The notes under the pieces: generated by a model | The model's database searches: none | What the model saw: only the letters and a program-made list of their open reading frames with translations | What the model was told of the DNA's origin: nothing | From: Candidatus Villigracilis saccharophilus | GTDB taxonomy: Bacteria; Chloroflexota; Anaerolineae; Anaerolineales; Villigracilaceae | Length of the DNA stretch: 64,000 nt | Reading direction: 5' to 3' | NCBI GenBank assembly: GCA_016709305.1 | Contig: JADJNA010000051.1 | Span: 1-64,000, forward strand | In this document: one piece after another, positions 26,538 through 34,967 of the stretch | Numbering within the stretch: the first letter of the stretch is position 1 | How the letters are laid out: every line of letters begins with the position of its first letter | Translations under genes and position numbers: made by a program

Positions 26538-28103
26538 TTAGGGAATTTTCTTGATCGCGCAAAACACGGCATCTCCACGTTGAATGGAAAGGACAATCGG
26601 AGCGTCCTTGAATGTTTTGAGATCTTCGTTTGTACGTGAGTTTACAAGTACGAAATCGCCGGGCTGGATCTTGTTGAATTCGACACGATAATCGCGGATG
26701 GTGATATTTTTATTTGCGTAATATTCTGCGATGTAAGGTTCGCGTTTGATGAAAAGCTGTGCGTCCTGTTCTTGGAATCCCTGCACAGCTTCTTTATAGC
26801 ATGTAAGCCAGTATTCTGTTTCATAAACTCGGAAAGCACCGCTGGTTCCGCCTGTGAATAAGTTGTAGTATGTGTATTCGTAGGGATGAAGTTTGATGGA
26901 TCCCAAAATAGCGGGGGCAAATAGGATGATGGCGATGACGCCCCATTGTTTTTTTGTAGCCAGGAATAATTTTTCGAACGCGAAGCCTGTAAAGATAAAA
27001 ACTGGCGGCAGGATAAATAGAAAATGGCGAAAACCATCATACATCGGTGGTTTTCGTAATATAACATATGCGCCGGGAATAATGAACCAAAGCAAAGTGA
27101 GGGCGAGTAATAATCGCTTTTGACTGTTCGATTTCCAGAATCCGATTATCAATCCAAGGATAAATAAGAGCCAGACGGGCTCAGTTAAAGTTAAACCGAG
27201 CAGTGAGGGGAGGTATCTTCTAGGCAGTTTATCCGCTTGATATATTTGCCCGTTGAAAAGTACAGGCAGCTGTGTTGGGTTATCGGACATGAATCCAAAG
27301 ACTTCAATGAATTTTTGAAGCGGATTTGTCCATAAATACGGCCAGGTGATAAATACGATCAGTGTAGTTGCAACGAGGTAGCCTGATAAATATTTTGCCA
27401 GGGTAGTTGCTGTGGACCTGTTGAGTTTGCCAAGCGCGTACGTACCCACCAATATCCCTGCCAGCGGTCCCAGAATACGAATCGAGGTGGCAACACCGAG
27501 AAAAAATGACGCGAGCAGCAGGGCTGCCATATTTTTTTTGCCTGACTCGTAAAAGTTGCTGGGATGTGAGCTGCTGGGGGCGGTTTGTGTGATTTTATCG
27601 ATCATCTCAAATCCAAAACAAACTGCTCCGAGGAAGAAAACCAGGAATGGCGGGTCTTTCGGGTTGATAAAAGCATGCCCCCATAGGAGTGGCTGCCACG
27701 CGAATAATGCGGTTGCTGCCAGCGCCGCGGATGGATTTACCCACCTTCTGGCGAGTCGATATAGGAGATACACTCCAAGCTGGAAGGTAAGGAAATTCAC
27801 CAAATGCCATGCGGAGGCATGATCTACGTCAAACGATTTAATAATTGATACGATCGGATGTGCAAGAAGAATATAGGCTGGCCCGCGATTGGCATGGTCT
27901 GTTGCGCTGGACCCGAAAGCATTCTCTAAATTGAAATTTCCGCTAAACCATTCGTGCGGCGTGTAGGCATATCCGAGCGCGTTGGCGTAATCGTAAAAAA
28001 GCGGCTCGTCCCATGACAGACCGTAATCGCGGAATGTAAATAATCCCACTGCGATGTTGATTATCAATAGAATATAGATCGGGTGTTTGCGGATTTTTTG
28101 CAA
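26538..28103 (-). CDS. Glycosyltransferase family 39-like membrane protein
   Basis: The 521-aa protein has some twelve hydrophobic segments. The first loop motif DYGLSWDEPLFYDYA supplies the catalytic acidic residues of GT39/PMT-type enzymes, and FINPKDPPFLVFF follows near residue 155. It should move a sugar from polyprenyl phosphate to an acceptor on the outer face. The only start that keeps the motif is a TTG at 28103, 9 bases after the thioesterase gene. Confidence 0.78.
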   Translation of the reverse strand: MQKIRKHPIYILLIINIAVGLFTFRDYGLSWDEPLFYDYANALGYAYTPHEWFSGNFNLENAFGSSATDHANRGPAYILLAHPIVSIIKSFDVDHASAWHLVNFLTFQLGVYLLYRLARRWVNPSAALAATALFAWQPLLWGHAFINPKDPPFLVFFLGAVCFGFEMIDKITQTAPSSSHPSNFYESGKKNMAALLLASFFLGVATSIRILGPLAGILVGTYALGKLNRSTATTLAKYLSGYLVATTLIVFITWPYLWTNPLQKFIEVFGFMSDNPTQLPVLFNGQIYQADKLPRRYLPSLLGLTLTEPVWLLFILGLIIGFWKSNSQKRLLLALTLLWFIIPGAYVILRKPPMYDGFRHFLFILPPVFIFTGFAFEKLFLATKKQWGVIAIILFAPAILGSIKLHPYEYTYYNLFTGGTSGAFRVYETEYWLTCYKEAVQGFQEQDAQLFIKREPYIAEYYANKNITIRDYRVEFNKIQPGDFVLVNSRTNEDLKTFKDAPIVLSIQRGDAVFCAIKKIP

Positions 28104-28112
28104 GATGAAAAT

Positions 28113-28586
28113 TTATTTTTTTGCGATACGGTAGGCTTGTCTTTCTTTGGCTTGTGCCATACGCAGTTTTTGTACTTCTGTTTCTGCGAGCAGTTGAGGG
28201 ACTGGCTGGGGTTTATTATCATCGCCAAGGGCGACGTATACCAGATAGGCTTTATTCGTTGTAGTGCGTTCGCCGGTGATCGGGTTTTCGGCGATAACCT
28301 CTACTTCTGTTTCCATTGAAGTATGGCCTGCAAATGAAACTTCTGCGTTGAGGATCACAAGGTCGCCAATGCGGATTGGGTTGCGGAAGGTCATGGAGTC
28401 AATGGCTACGGTAACGACTTTGCTTTGAGAGTGTCGCATGCATGCCAGCGCTCCGGCCTCGTCTACAAGTTTCATGATCCATCCGCCGTGGACGTTGCCG
28501 TGATTGTTGGCATGTTCCGGCTGCATCAATTGGGCAAGCTGGATGCGGGATGCGCTGATGGTTTTTGGTAAAAAATTTTTTGTCAT
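28113..28586 (-). CDS. Acyl-CoA thioesterase (hotdog, YciA-like)
   Basis: The 157-aa protein has the hotdog core with NNHGNVHGGWIMKLVDEAGALA near residue 28, where Asn/His/Asp surround the acyl-CoA thioester, and MTFRNPIRIGDLV. It hydrolyses acyl-CoA to free acid and CoA in the cytosol. It sits between membrane glycosyltransferase genes with small gaps and may simply share their transcript. Confidence 0.88.
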   Translation of the reverse strand: MTKNFLPKTISASRIQLAQLMQPEHANNHGNVHGGWIMKLVDEAGALACMRHSQSKVVTVAIDSMTFRNPIRIGDLVILNAEVSFAGHTSMETEVEVIAENPITGERTTTNKAYLVYVALGDDNKPQPVPQLLAETEVQKLRMAQAKERQAYRIAKK

Positions 28587-28601
28587 CTTATGTACCTAAA
28601 A

Positions 28602-28635
28602 AATCCATATCTTGTCAATTAATCCATATCTTGTC
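28602..28635. repeat. Short direct repeat at a gene end
   Basis: The 15-base string AATCCATATCTTGTC occurs at 28602-28616 and 28621-28635. It duplicates the bases around the stop of the next gene. Confidence 0.6.
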
Positions 28636-28999
28636 TTTGATCTCCGCTGTCTGTTGTGTGCAGCAATTCGGGAGCGTCCAGTAATACGTCAATGACCGAG
28701 TGACTTAATTCGGGCATCATGGGTGGAAGCGGGATTGTAGCGGGTGGTTGAATTCTCTGGGGTTTGGGAAGCGGTTTCAGGCGGGGTTTGATCGTGGATG
28801 TCGCTTTCTTGCGGATAATGCGCGGATCATTGGTGAGTGTGCCGACGAAAAATCCGATCACTGAGTAGACCTCGCGATTTGCAGTTACGAATCCGATCCA
28901 GTCACCGTTCCTGTTGAACAAATATGGATATGCTAAAAATGCTTCCGGGTCGCCATTTGTTGTGTAAATGGGAATGGCTGCGCGTTGTGAATTGCTCAT
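28619..28999 (-). CDS. Hypothetical protein with Pro-rich middle
   Basis: The 126-aa protein has a compact N-terminal part with AYPYLFNRNGDWIGFVT, a barrel-like stretch, then a Lys/Pro-rich segment (about residues 66-90) and an acidic tail. No signal peptide or membrane helix is seen. A 15-base direct repeat covers its stop codon. It ends 33 bases before the thioesterase gene. I do not recognise the family. Confidence 0.6.
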   Translation of the reverse strand: MSNSQRAAIPIYTTNGDPEAFLAYPYLFNRNGDWIGFVTANREVYSVIGFFVGTLTNDPRIIRKKATSTIKPRLKPLPKPQRIQPPATIPLPPMMPELSHSVIDVLLDAPELLHTTDSGDQRQDMD

Positions 29000-29007
29000 T
29001 GACTACC

Positions 29008-29469
29008 TCATGATGTAATGTCAATGTCATTATACGTCCAATATCTGTTGACGAAAAAATTCCAGATCATCACGACTCCCACCGCGGCTGCAAGGGTCAC
29101 GTTATTGGCATAAAACTCCGCTGTTTTATGGGATGCATGGAATACGCTTTCAAAAAATCGGAGCATGGGCGGCTCTAGATAATGCAGAGTGGGAATGCGG
29201 ATCGCCACACCGGCTGTGTTGACGAGAAAGAACATCCCAAGCTGATGCAGTAACGTGCGCGAACGCGATTCCGGATATGTCCAAAAGCGGTTCCAGATGA
29301 AGTTGCTACAGACAGCGCATGTAAACGAAATTGTGCCTGCGTAAACCAGGGAGAGGCTTGTGAAATGTGACAGCAGGTTCATGACCCCAAAATCAATTGC
29401 CGCGCCGAGTGCGCCCACCAGTGCAAATTTATAGAATCTTGTACGTTCTTTTGTGTCAGTCAGGATCAT
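29008..29469 (-). CDS. GtrA family membrane protein
   Basis: The 153-aa protein has four transmembrane helices and GtrA marks: FALVGALGAAIDFGVMNLL, NFIWNRFWTY and FFVNRYWTY. GtrA proteins help move lipid-linked sugars across the membrane. It overlaps the sugar-nucleotide gene by four bases (ATGA), which supports a role in surface glycan export. Confidence 0.88.
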   Translation of the reverse strand: MILTDTKERTRFYKFALVGALGAAIDFGVMNLLSHFTSLSLVYAGTISFTCAVCSNFIWNRFWTYPESRSRTLLHQLGMFFLVNTAGVAIRIPTLHYLEPPMLRFFESVFHASHKTAEFYANNVTLAAAVGVVMIWNFFVNRYWTYNDIDITS

Positions 29470-30425
29470 TCAATTCCCAATCTTTGTTTGAAGAATGGGA
29501 TCGTGCGGCGAACACCTTCTTCAAGATTCACCTTTGGCTCCCAATTTAATAAATTATGAGCGCGGGTGATATCTGGCCTCCGTCGCTGCGGATCGCGCGC
29601 GCTGCGGGCATCGTCTATATAGGTGATCCCCGCGGTATTACCTGTGACTTTATTGATGGTTTCTGCAAATTGCAGGATGGTCATTTCGACTGGATTGCCG
29701 ATATTGACTGGATAATGCTCGTCTGAATAAAGAAGTTTTACGATCCCGTCAACCAGATCATCGACAAAACAAAATGAACGGGTCTGGCTTCCATCTCCAT
29801 AAACTGTGAGCGACTGTCCGAGCAGGGCTTGCTTTAGTAAATTTGGAAGGGCACGGCCATCCTCCAGATCCATGCGCGGACCATAGGTGTTGAAAATGCG
29901 GACAATGCTTGTGTTCACGTTATGGAAACGGTGGTACGCCATGGTTAGTGATTCAGCAAACCGTTTGGCTTCATCGTACACGGCGCGTGTGCCGACCGGA
30001 TCTACATTTCCCGCGTAGGTTTCAACCTGCGGATGCACTTCCGGGTCGCCATAGATCTCGCTGGTCGAAGCAAGCAGGAATCTTGCGTTTTGAATGCGCG
30101 CGATTCCCAGACAGTTATGCGTTCCGAGCGCACCCGCTTTCATGGTTTGAATGGGCAGGTTGAAGTATCCTGATTTTGAAAGTGGGTTTGGGCTGGCGGG
30201 TGATGCGAAATGCAGGATCGCATCCACTTTGCCGGGCACAAAAATATAATTAGAAACATCGCGTTTGTAGAACGAAAACCTTTCGTTGTTTGCCAGATGA
30301 GCAATGTTATCCGGGCTGCCCGTGACAAAATTATCCATGCCGATGACTTCGTGGCCGTCTCCCAACAGACGGTCGCTTAGATGTGAGCCGAGGAATCCGG
30401 CTGCGCCTGTGATCAATATTCTCAT
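29466..30425 (-). CDS. UDP-glucuronate decarboxylase-like NAD-dependent epimerase
   Basis: The 319-aa short-chain dehydrogenase has GAAGFLGSHL at its N terminus, the catalytic YDEAK near residue 150, and NTYGPRM with PNLLKQALLGQ. The series matches UDP-xylose synthase: UDP-glucuronate is decarboxylated via NAD+ to UDP-xylose. Related epimerases are possible. It feeds the membrane glycosyltransferases and GtrA next to it. Confidence 0.83.
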   Translation of the reverse strand: MRILITGAAGFLGSHLSDRLLGDGHEVIGMDNFVTGSPDNIAHLANNERFSFYKRDVSNYIFVPGKVDAILHFASPASPNPLSKSGYFNLPIQTMKAGALGTHNCLGIARIQNARFLLASTSEIYGDPEVHPQVETYAGNVDPVGTRAVYDEAKRFAESLTMAYHRFHNVNTSIVRIFNTYGPRMDLEDGRALPNLLKQALLGQSLTVYGDGSQTRSFCFVDDLVDGIVKLLYSDEHYPVNIGNPVEMTILQFAETINKVTGNTAGITYIDDARSARDPQRRRPDITRAHNLLNWEPKVNLEEGVRRTIPFFKQRLGIE

Positions 30426-30446
30426 TTATTTACCATCCTCCAAAAA

Positions 30447-32039
30447 TTATTTCCAATCAATTCCACTGATCAAACCATCTCCAGTGACTTGATACGCGTC
30501 ACCATTTCCACTATCCACGAGCCAGAGGTTTCCCTGATACCTCACTGCAATAAAATCGCCTGTTTGCCCCTCGATCAAGCCCGGCGACCATATGGCATTC
30601 TGCGGCTCAAGCCCGCTTAAGTCTGCAGGTGGGAAAAGCGCTTTGCTGTTCGAACCATCACGATCCATGATAACTAATCGGTAACGGCTGGTTTCACTTT
30701 GCTCAACAAAGATCGATTGCAAGTACGCTACTTGATAGGATTTTTCCCGTCCATCAAGTTTAATTTCTGAAACCGCTGGATAAGCGAACATGCCGGTTGC
30801 ATCAATCATGGAGACAGTCGCTTCGCTGCTGAACGATGTGGCTGATAGGTTAAAAAAAGGCGATTCTTCCGCTGTGACCGGTGCCGGTGCCGGCGCGTGA
30901 GCTACGAAATATAAACTCTCTCCATCGGCTCCCCAGGTGATGGGTGGTATCCACGCCCAATCGCTGTGCGTGTTGAGCGGCGTGATCTCCAGCAATGGTT
31001 TTAGGTAACCGCCGTCCTGATCGACCAGCCCGATCTCATCTGGACGGGAATATGCCAGCCTGCCATCTGCAGAGAACGCGAATGACATCCCCCACCAGCC
31101 ATAGACACCGCCGCTGTTTGCGTCCAATAATTTCCGCGGACCGCCGCCCGTGATACTTACGCGGTACAGGTCGTTATTTGCCTGCCAGCCGGGAATGGCG
31201 CTGCGCGGTTCGACTGTGGAATAGGCGATGGAATTTGTACCAGGTATCCAGGCCGCAAAGTGCACAACATTTTTAGCCTGTAAATAAACAGGCTTGGGTT
31301 CGAGATTTTTTGTCCGCACCGCCCATAGCGTATTGATCTCTTCATCTGCGGGCTTGTTGGATTTCCTGGTAAAGATCAAATATTCGCCATTTGGGGACAG
31401 CGAGAAAATTCGTCCATCCAAATCACCGCTGCTGACAATAATACGGCGATTGGCTGTTGAATCTTCCATGATCCAGGCATTACCGCCGGCCAGGTAGGCT
31501 ATGGTACCGGGTATATTTAGCGGCGTGAAAGACGATTGCGCCCCGACCATGACGATCTCTGGAAGCGCGTCGTTTAGTATGACGGTCTTGACTGCCGATT
31601 TGCTGACCTCAACTTTGTCTTCAAGAATTGTTCTATAGGTTATTTCCTCCAATCCATTGACGCCGGCTTGGACAATTCTTGTTTCACCTTCGGGAAGTGT
31701 CTCGTTTCGCGCGACCTGACGCTCAAAGGCAATGATTCTTTGTTCTGTCTCAAATATTTCTTCCACGCGCGTGATGGTGATTTTGTCCCCGTCGCTTAGG
31801 GTCGTGTATAACGGTGGTTCGATGCGATCTAGTTTCCCTGTGATGATGCCGGCAGATTGCACGGCTTGTGAAACCGTGCTTCCCGCTGCCACATTAACTT
31901 CGCTTGTGTTTCCATCTGCGCTGATGCTGATCTTGATTTCGCTGCCAATTTGCGGGGAGCGGCATGAAATTGTCAGCCATACGAATGCAAATAGAAACAA
32001 AACCAGTTTCGAGTGAATACGAAGCGGAGCGCAGTGCAT
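30447..32039 (-). CDS. Lipoprotein with DUF348, G5 and PD40-propeller domains
   Basis: The 530-aa product carries a lipoprotein signal ending LTISC. A ubiquitin-like DUF348 domain (about residues 35-90, SADGNTSEVNVAAGSTV) follows, then a G5 domain (about 92-165, EEIFETEQRIIAFERQVA...NGLEEITYRT). The C-terminal half consists of WD40-like/PD40 beta-propeller blades (GRIFSLSPNGEYLIFTRKS, MSFAFSADGRLAYSRPDEIG). G5 domains bind cell-wall N-acetylglucosamine polymers in other bacteria. Joining them to a propeller is unusual. It ends 22 bases before the UDP-glucuronate decarboxylase-like gene. Confidence 0.8.
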   Translation of the reverse strand: MHCAPLRIHSKLVLFLFAFVWLTISCRSPQIGSEIKISISADGNTSEVNVAAGSTVSQAVQSAGIITGKLDRIEPPLYTTLSDGDKITITRVEEIFETEQRIIAFERQVARNETLPEGETRIVQAGVNGLEEITYRTILEDKVEVSKSAVKTVILNDALPEIVMVGAQSSFTPLNIPGTIAYLAGGNAWIMEDSTANRRIIVSSGDLDGRIFSLSPNGEYLIFTRKSNKPADEEINTLWAVRTKNLEPKPVYLQAKNVVHFAAWIPGTNSIAYSTVEPRSAIPGWQANNDLYRVSITGGGPRKLLDANSGGVYGWWGMSFAFSADGRLAYSRPDEIGLVDQDGGYLKPLLEITPLNTHSDWAWIPPITWGADGESLYFVAHAPAPAPVTAEESPFFNLSATSFSSEATVSMIDATGMFAYPAVSEIKLDGREKSYQVAYLQSIFVEQSETSRYRLVIMDRDGSNSKALFPPADLSGLEPQNAIWSPGLIEGQTGDFIAVRYQGNLWLVDSGNGDAYQVTGDGLISGIDWK

Positions 32040-32058
32040 GTCGGGTATAATCCAGCCG

Positions 32059-32628
32059 CTATTTGATCCGACCCGTGAGCGTCATGATGCCGTCTGCGAT
32101 CGTGATCGTTTCCAAACGGAAGCCGGTCGCGACTGGTCCGAGTGAACCGGTGAAGGCCTCGTCGATGATGGCGCTGATGGCTGTGTTTAATCCTTCTGGC
32201 GCAGGGATGGGCCCAAAGTCTGCGGATGTAATTTCTATTTTTGGCAGGCCGGTGATTTCGTCAATGCCAACATTCATTGTGATTAAGATGTTCGCATTGA
32301 ACATGCCGCTTGCAACTTTGCCGTACAATTGCATTTGACCGTCACGAAGAAGGATTTGCGGATCAGTGAATGGCGGGTTGGATTGTTCCAGCATCTTTTG
32401 TGAAATGTAGGATGTGAGTTGGCTTTCAGTGATCTGTAAGGTGATAAGGCCGGTTTCTGCGCCGTCAATAAAAGCCTGCTCGATCTGCGTGCGCATGGTT
32501 TGTACTTCATCCGCAGAAACCGGAATGCCCTCGGCCGGGTAGTCTGGCCCACCGGCCGAGATGGAACAGGCGAGGGAAGCAAGCAAAAGTGTTAAGAAGA
32601 AAGTAAGATAGGAATTTTTAGTTTTCAT
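32059..32628 (-). CDS. Hypothetical lipoprotein
   Basis: The 189-aa product starts at the ATG at 32628 with a lipoprotein signal (LASLAC). The body is beta-rich and amphipathic with an ITESQLTSYISQK segment, seen in lipid-carrier-like or BPI-like folds. It is transcribed divergently from scpB and co-directionally with the G5-propeller gene. I do not recognise the family exactly. Confidence 0.65.
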   Translation of the reverse strand: MKTKNSYLTFFLTLLLASLACSISAGGPDYPAEGIPVSADEVQTMRTQIEQAFIDGAETGLITLQITESQLTSYISQKMLEQSNPPFTDPQILLRDGQMQLYGKVASGMFNANILITMNVGIDEITGLPKIEITSADFGPIPAPEGLNTAISAIIDEAFTGSLGPVATGFRLETITIADGIMTLTGRIK

Positions 32629-32673
32629 GATTTTTCTTTTGAAAGTTAATTTTTTAAGCGGAGTAATTATAGC

Positions 32674-33243
32674 ATGAGCGACTCTCAATCCACTTCAAAC
32701 GTCGATGTGACCCTTTCGGCGAAAATAGAGGCAATGTTGTTTGTTTCTGCCGAGCCCGTTCCCGTTGGGCAGCTGGCGGCGGCGTTGGATGTCACTGCTT
32801 CAGTGGTCGAGCGCGGGCTGAAAGAATTGGATGAATCCCTTGTAACACGCGGGTTACGTTTGCAGCGAAATGCCGGGCGTGTGCAATTGACAACCGCGCC
32901 TGAATTGGCCGAACTGGTTGAGCTTTTCCTTGGATTGGAAGCGATCACGCACCTAAGCCGTGCCGCGCTCGAGACCTTGGCGATCATCGCTTATCAGCAG
33001 CCCGTTACCCGCCCGCAAGTGGATTCGATCCGAGGTGTGAATAGTGACGGGATGATGAAGAGTTTGTTAAGCAAAGGACTTGTGCAGGAGTCTGGGCGCA
33101 CGGAGGGACCCGGCCGTCCGATCTTGTATTCCACAACGCCGGAATTTTTACAGCATTTTGGCCTGAGCTCGATCGCTGAATTGCCTCCGTTAGCCGTACC
33201 TGTCGAAGAAAATGGCGAACATAACGTGTTGTTAAAAGGATAG
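32674..33243 (+). CDS. scpB: Segregation and condensation protein B
   Basis: The 189-aa protein has the two winged-helix domains of ScpB: KIEAMLFVSAEPVPVGQLAAAL and ALETLAIIAYQQPVTRPQVDSIRGVNSDGMMKSLLSKGLV. It pairs with ScpA and SMC in chromosome condensation. No scpA is adjacent. The 3' end is 8 bases before rluB, the usual scpB-rluB pair. Confidence 0.9.
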   Translation: MSDSQSTSNVDVTLSAKIEAMLFVSAEPVPVGQLAAALDVTASVVERGLKELDESLVTRGLRLQRNAGRVQLTTAPELAELVELFLGLEAITHLSRAALETLAIIAYQQPVTRPQVDSIRGVNSDGMMKSLLSKGLVQESGRTEGPGRPILYSTTPEFLQHFGLSSIAELPPLAVPVEENGEHNVLLKG

Positions 33244-33251
33244 TTGCAAAT

Positions 33252-34151
33252 ATGCAGGAACGCTTACAAAAACTACTTGCTCAGGCTGGTCATGGGTCAC
33301 GCCGTGCCTGTGAGGAATTTATTATAGCAGGCCGCGTACGTGTGAATGGCGAGGTTGCGTTGCTTGGTCAGAAGGCTGACCTCACCGTCGATAAGGTTAC
33401 GCTGGATGGCAGGGCTTTGCCGAAAGCGGAGGCTTTGAACTATGTTTATATCGCTCTATATAAGCCTCGGAACGTGTTGTCAGCAGCGGAAGGTCAGGAT
33501 GACCGCCAAACGGTGCGCGATCTGATCCCGCTGGAAGGACATTTATATCCTGTTGGCCGCCTTGATTTTGATTCCGAAGGCTTGATCCTGATGACCAATG
33601 ACGGTGAGTTGACGAATAAATTAACTCATCCGCGTTACGGTCACCAGAAGGAATACCGGGTTTTGTTGGCCCGTCGCCCCGATGAGAAACAATTGGAGGC
33701 TTGGCGGCGCGGCGTTGTGCTCGAAGACGGTGACAAAACCGCACCTGCTGATGTTATTACTCTTTCGATGGCAGGAAAAGGTGCCTGGATCCGTGTCATC
33801 ATGGGCGAGGGCAAGAAACGTCAGATCCGTGAAGTGGGTAAGCGGTTGGGGCTGCCGGTCGTGAAGATCATCCGCTTGCGGATAGGTACATTGAAATTGG
33901 GCAGTCTAAAGCCTCGCCAATGGCGTCATTTGACTGAGGATGAGGTCAAGGAGTTAAGAGGCGAGAAAATTACGAAAGCAGAAGGTCGCAGAGAGCGGCC
34001 TCGTGATAACCGTCTTCATCCAACCGATAAACTAAAACGTGTTCCAGGCGGCAAGCCCCGCCCATTAAATCGTAGTCGCGGCGAGCAACCTGCCACCAGG
34101 GAAAAGACCGGGGTTGAGCGTGTGGATCGTCCGCGTACCAAACGCCGTTGA
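33252..34151 (+). CDS. rluB: 23S rRNA pseudouridine synthase RluB-like
   Basis: The 299-aa enzyme has an N-terminal S4 RNA-binding domain (about residues 1-50), the catalytic motif GRLDFDSEGLILMTNDGEL with the active-site Asp near residue 103, and GKKRQIREVGKRLGLPV. It isomerises a uridine of 23S rRNA. The last ~60 residues are very basic and low-complexity. RsuA is an alternative. It follows scpB closely. Confidence 0.88.
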   Translation: MQERLQKLLAQAGHGSRRACEEFIIAGRVRVNGEVALLGQKADLTVDKVTLDGRALPKAEALNYVYIALYKPRNVLSAAEGQDDRQTVRDLIPLEGHLYPVGRLDFDSEGLILMTNDGELTNKLTHPRYGHQKEYRVLLARRPDEKQLEAWRRGVVLEDGDKTAPADVITLSMAGKGAWIRVIMGEGKKRQIREVGKRLGLPVVKIIRLRIGTLKLGSLKPRQWRHLTEDEVKELRGEKITKAEGRRERPRDNRLHPTDKLKRVPGGKPRPLNRSRGEQPATREKTGVERVDRPRTKRR

Positions 34152-34162
34152 ACTGGAAATAG

Positions 34163-34197
34163 AAAAATCCACTGCCCGAAGCGAGCAGTGGATTTTT
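34163..34197. terminator. Bidirectional terminator
   Basis: Thirteen-base arms at 34163-34175 and 34185-34197 with a 9-base loop, A-rich on the left and T-rich on the right. It serves rluB (+) and the CBS protein gene (-). Confidence 0.85.
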
Positions 34198-34211
34198 TAT
34201 GATCATCTTGA

Positions 34212-34853
34212 TTAGCTCTGTCTGATATCCCAGAATTTCTTTACATATTTCGAAAGTGCTTTTTGAACATTATCTTTTTTGATACCCGCGATTTTGAAGG
34301 TGAGTATCTTTGTGCTGGGGTCAGTTCCTGAGAATTGGCCAAAGGAAACAAAGTTGCCGCCTTCTTCAGCGATGGCTTTTGTGATCTTGGCCAGCTGGCC
34401 GGGGTGGTCTTCAATTTCCGCCGTGACTCTAATTGCCTTTGTGCGCGCGCCCATTAACTCAAGAAAGATCTTGAACAGGTCGGTCTCTGTGATCATGCCG
34501 ACGACTTTGCCGGAGCGAACCACAGGCATACCGCCAATTTTTGAATCAGCCATGACACGGGCCGCTTCTTCGATTGGGGTGTCTATATCAATGGTCTTTA
34601 CCTTTTTGCTCATGACCTGTTTCACGGTCACTTTGCTGATCAGGTAATTCATTTCCCATACGCTCAAGCTGGTGACTGGAGATGGGGATGCGTTGAGCAG
34701 GTCGCGTTCCGAGACGATGCCAACCAATTTATCATCTTTCATAACCGGAGCGCGGCGGATGTGCTCTTTCTTGAACATAACCAGCACATCATGAACGGGT
34801 ATTTCTGGAGACACCGCGATAACAGGATGGGACATTCTTTCACCGACAAACAT
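34212..34853 (-). CDS. CBS-domain pair with ACT domain (AcuB-like)
   Basis: The 213-aa protein has two CBS domains (about residues 1-62 and 75-135), where adenine nucleotides usually bind, and a C-terminal ACT domain (RVTAEIEDHPGQLAKITKAIAEEGGN). It is likely a sensor of energy state or small ligands; the target is unknown. The ATG at 34853 follows GGAGG; an in-frame TTG four codons upstream is less likely. Confidence 0.85.
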   Translation of the reverse strand: MFVGERMSHPVIAVSPEIPVHDVLVMFKKEHIRRAPVMKDDKLVGIVSERDLLNASPSPVTSLSVWEMNYLISKVTVKQVMSKKVKTIDIDTPIEEAARVMADSKIGGMPVVRSGKVVGMITETDLFKIFLELMGARTKAIRVTAEIEDHPGQLAKITKAIAEEGGNFVSFGQFSGTDPSTKILTFKIAGIKKDNVQKALSKYVKKFWDIRQS

Positions 34854-34967
34854 TTTTACCTCCAATGGGTTAACAGAACAGGAAAAGCCCTTGTTCGTGA
34901 AATTTGTTACAATTCGATTATAAACGGACTTTAGTAAAAGAAAGTCACGAAATTGGAGTGAATAAGG

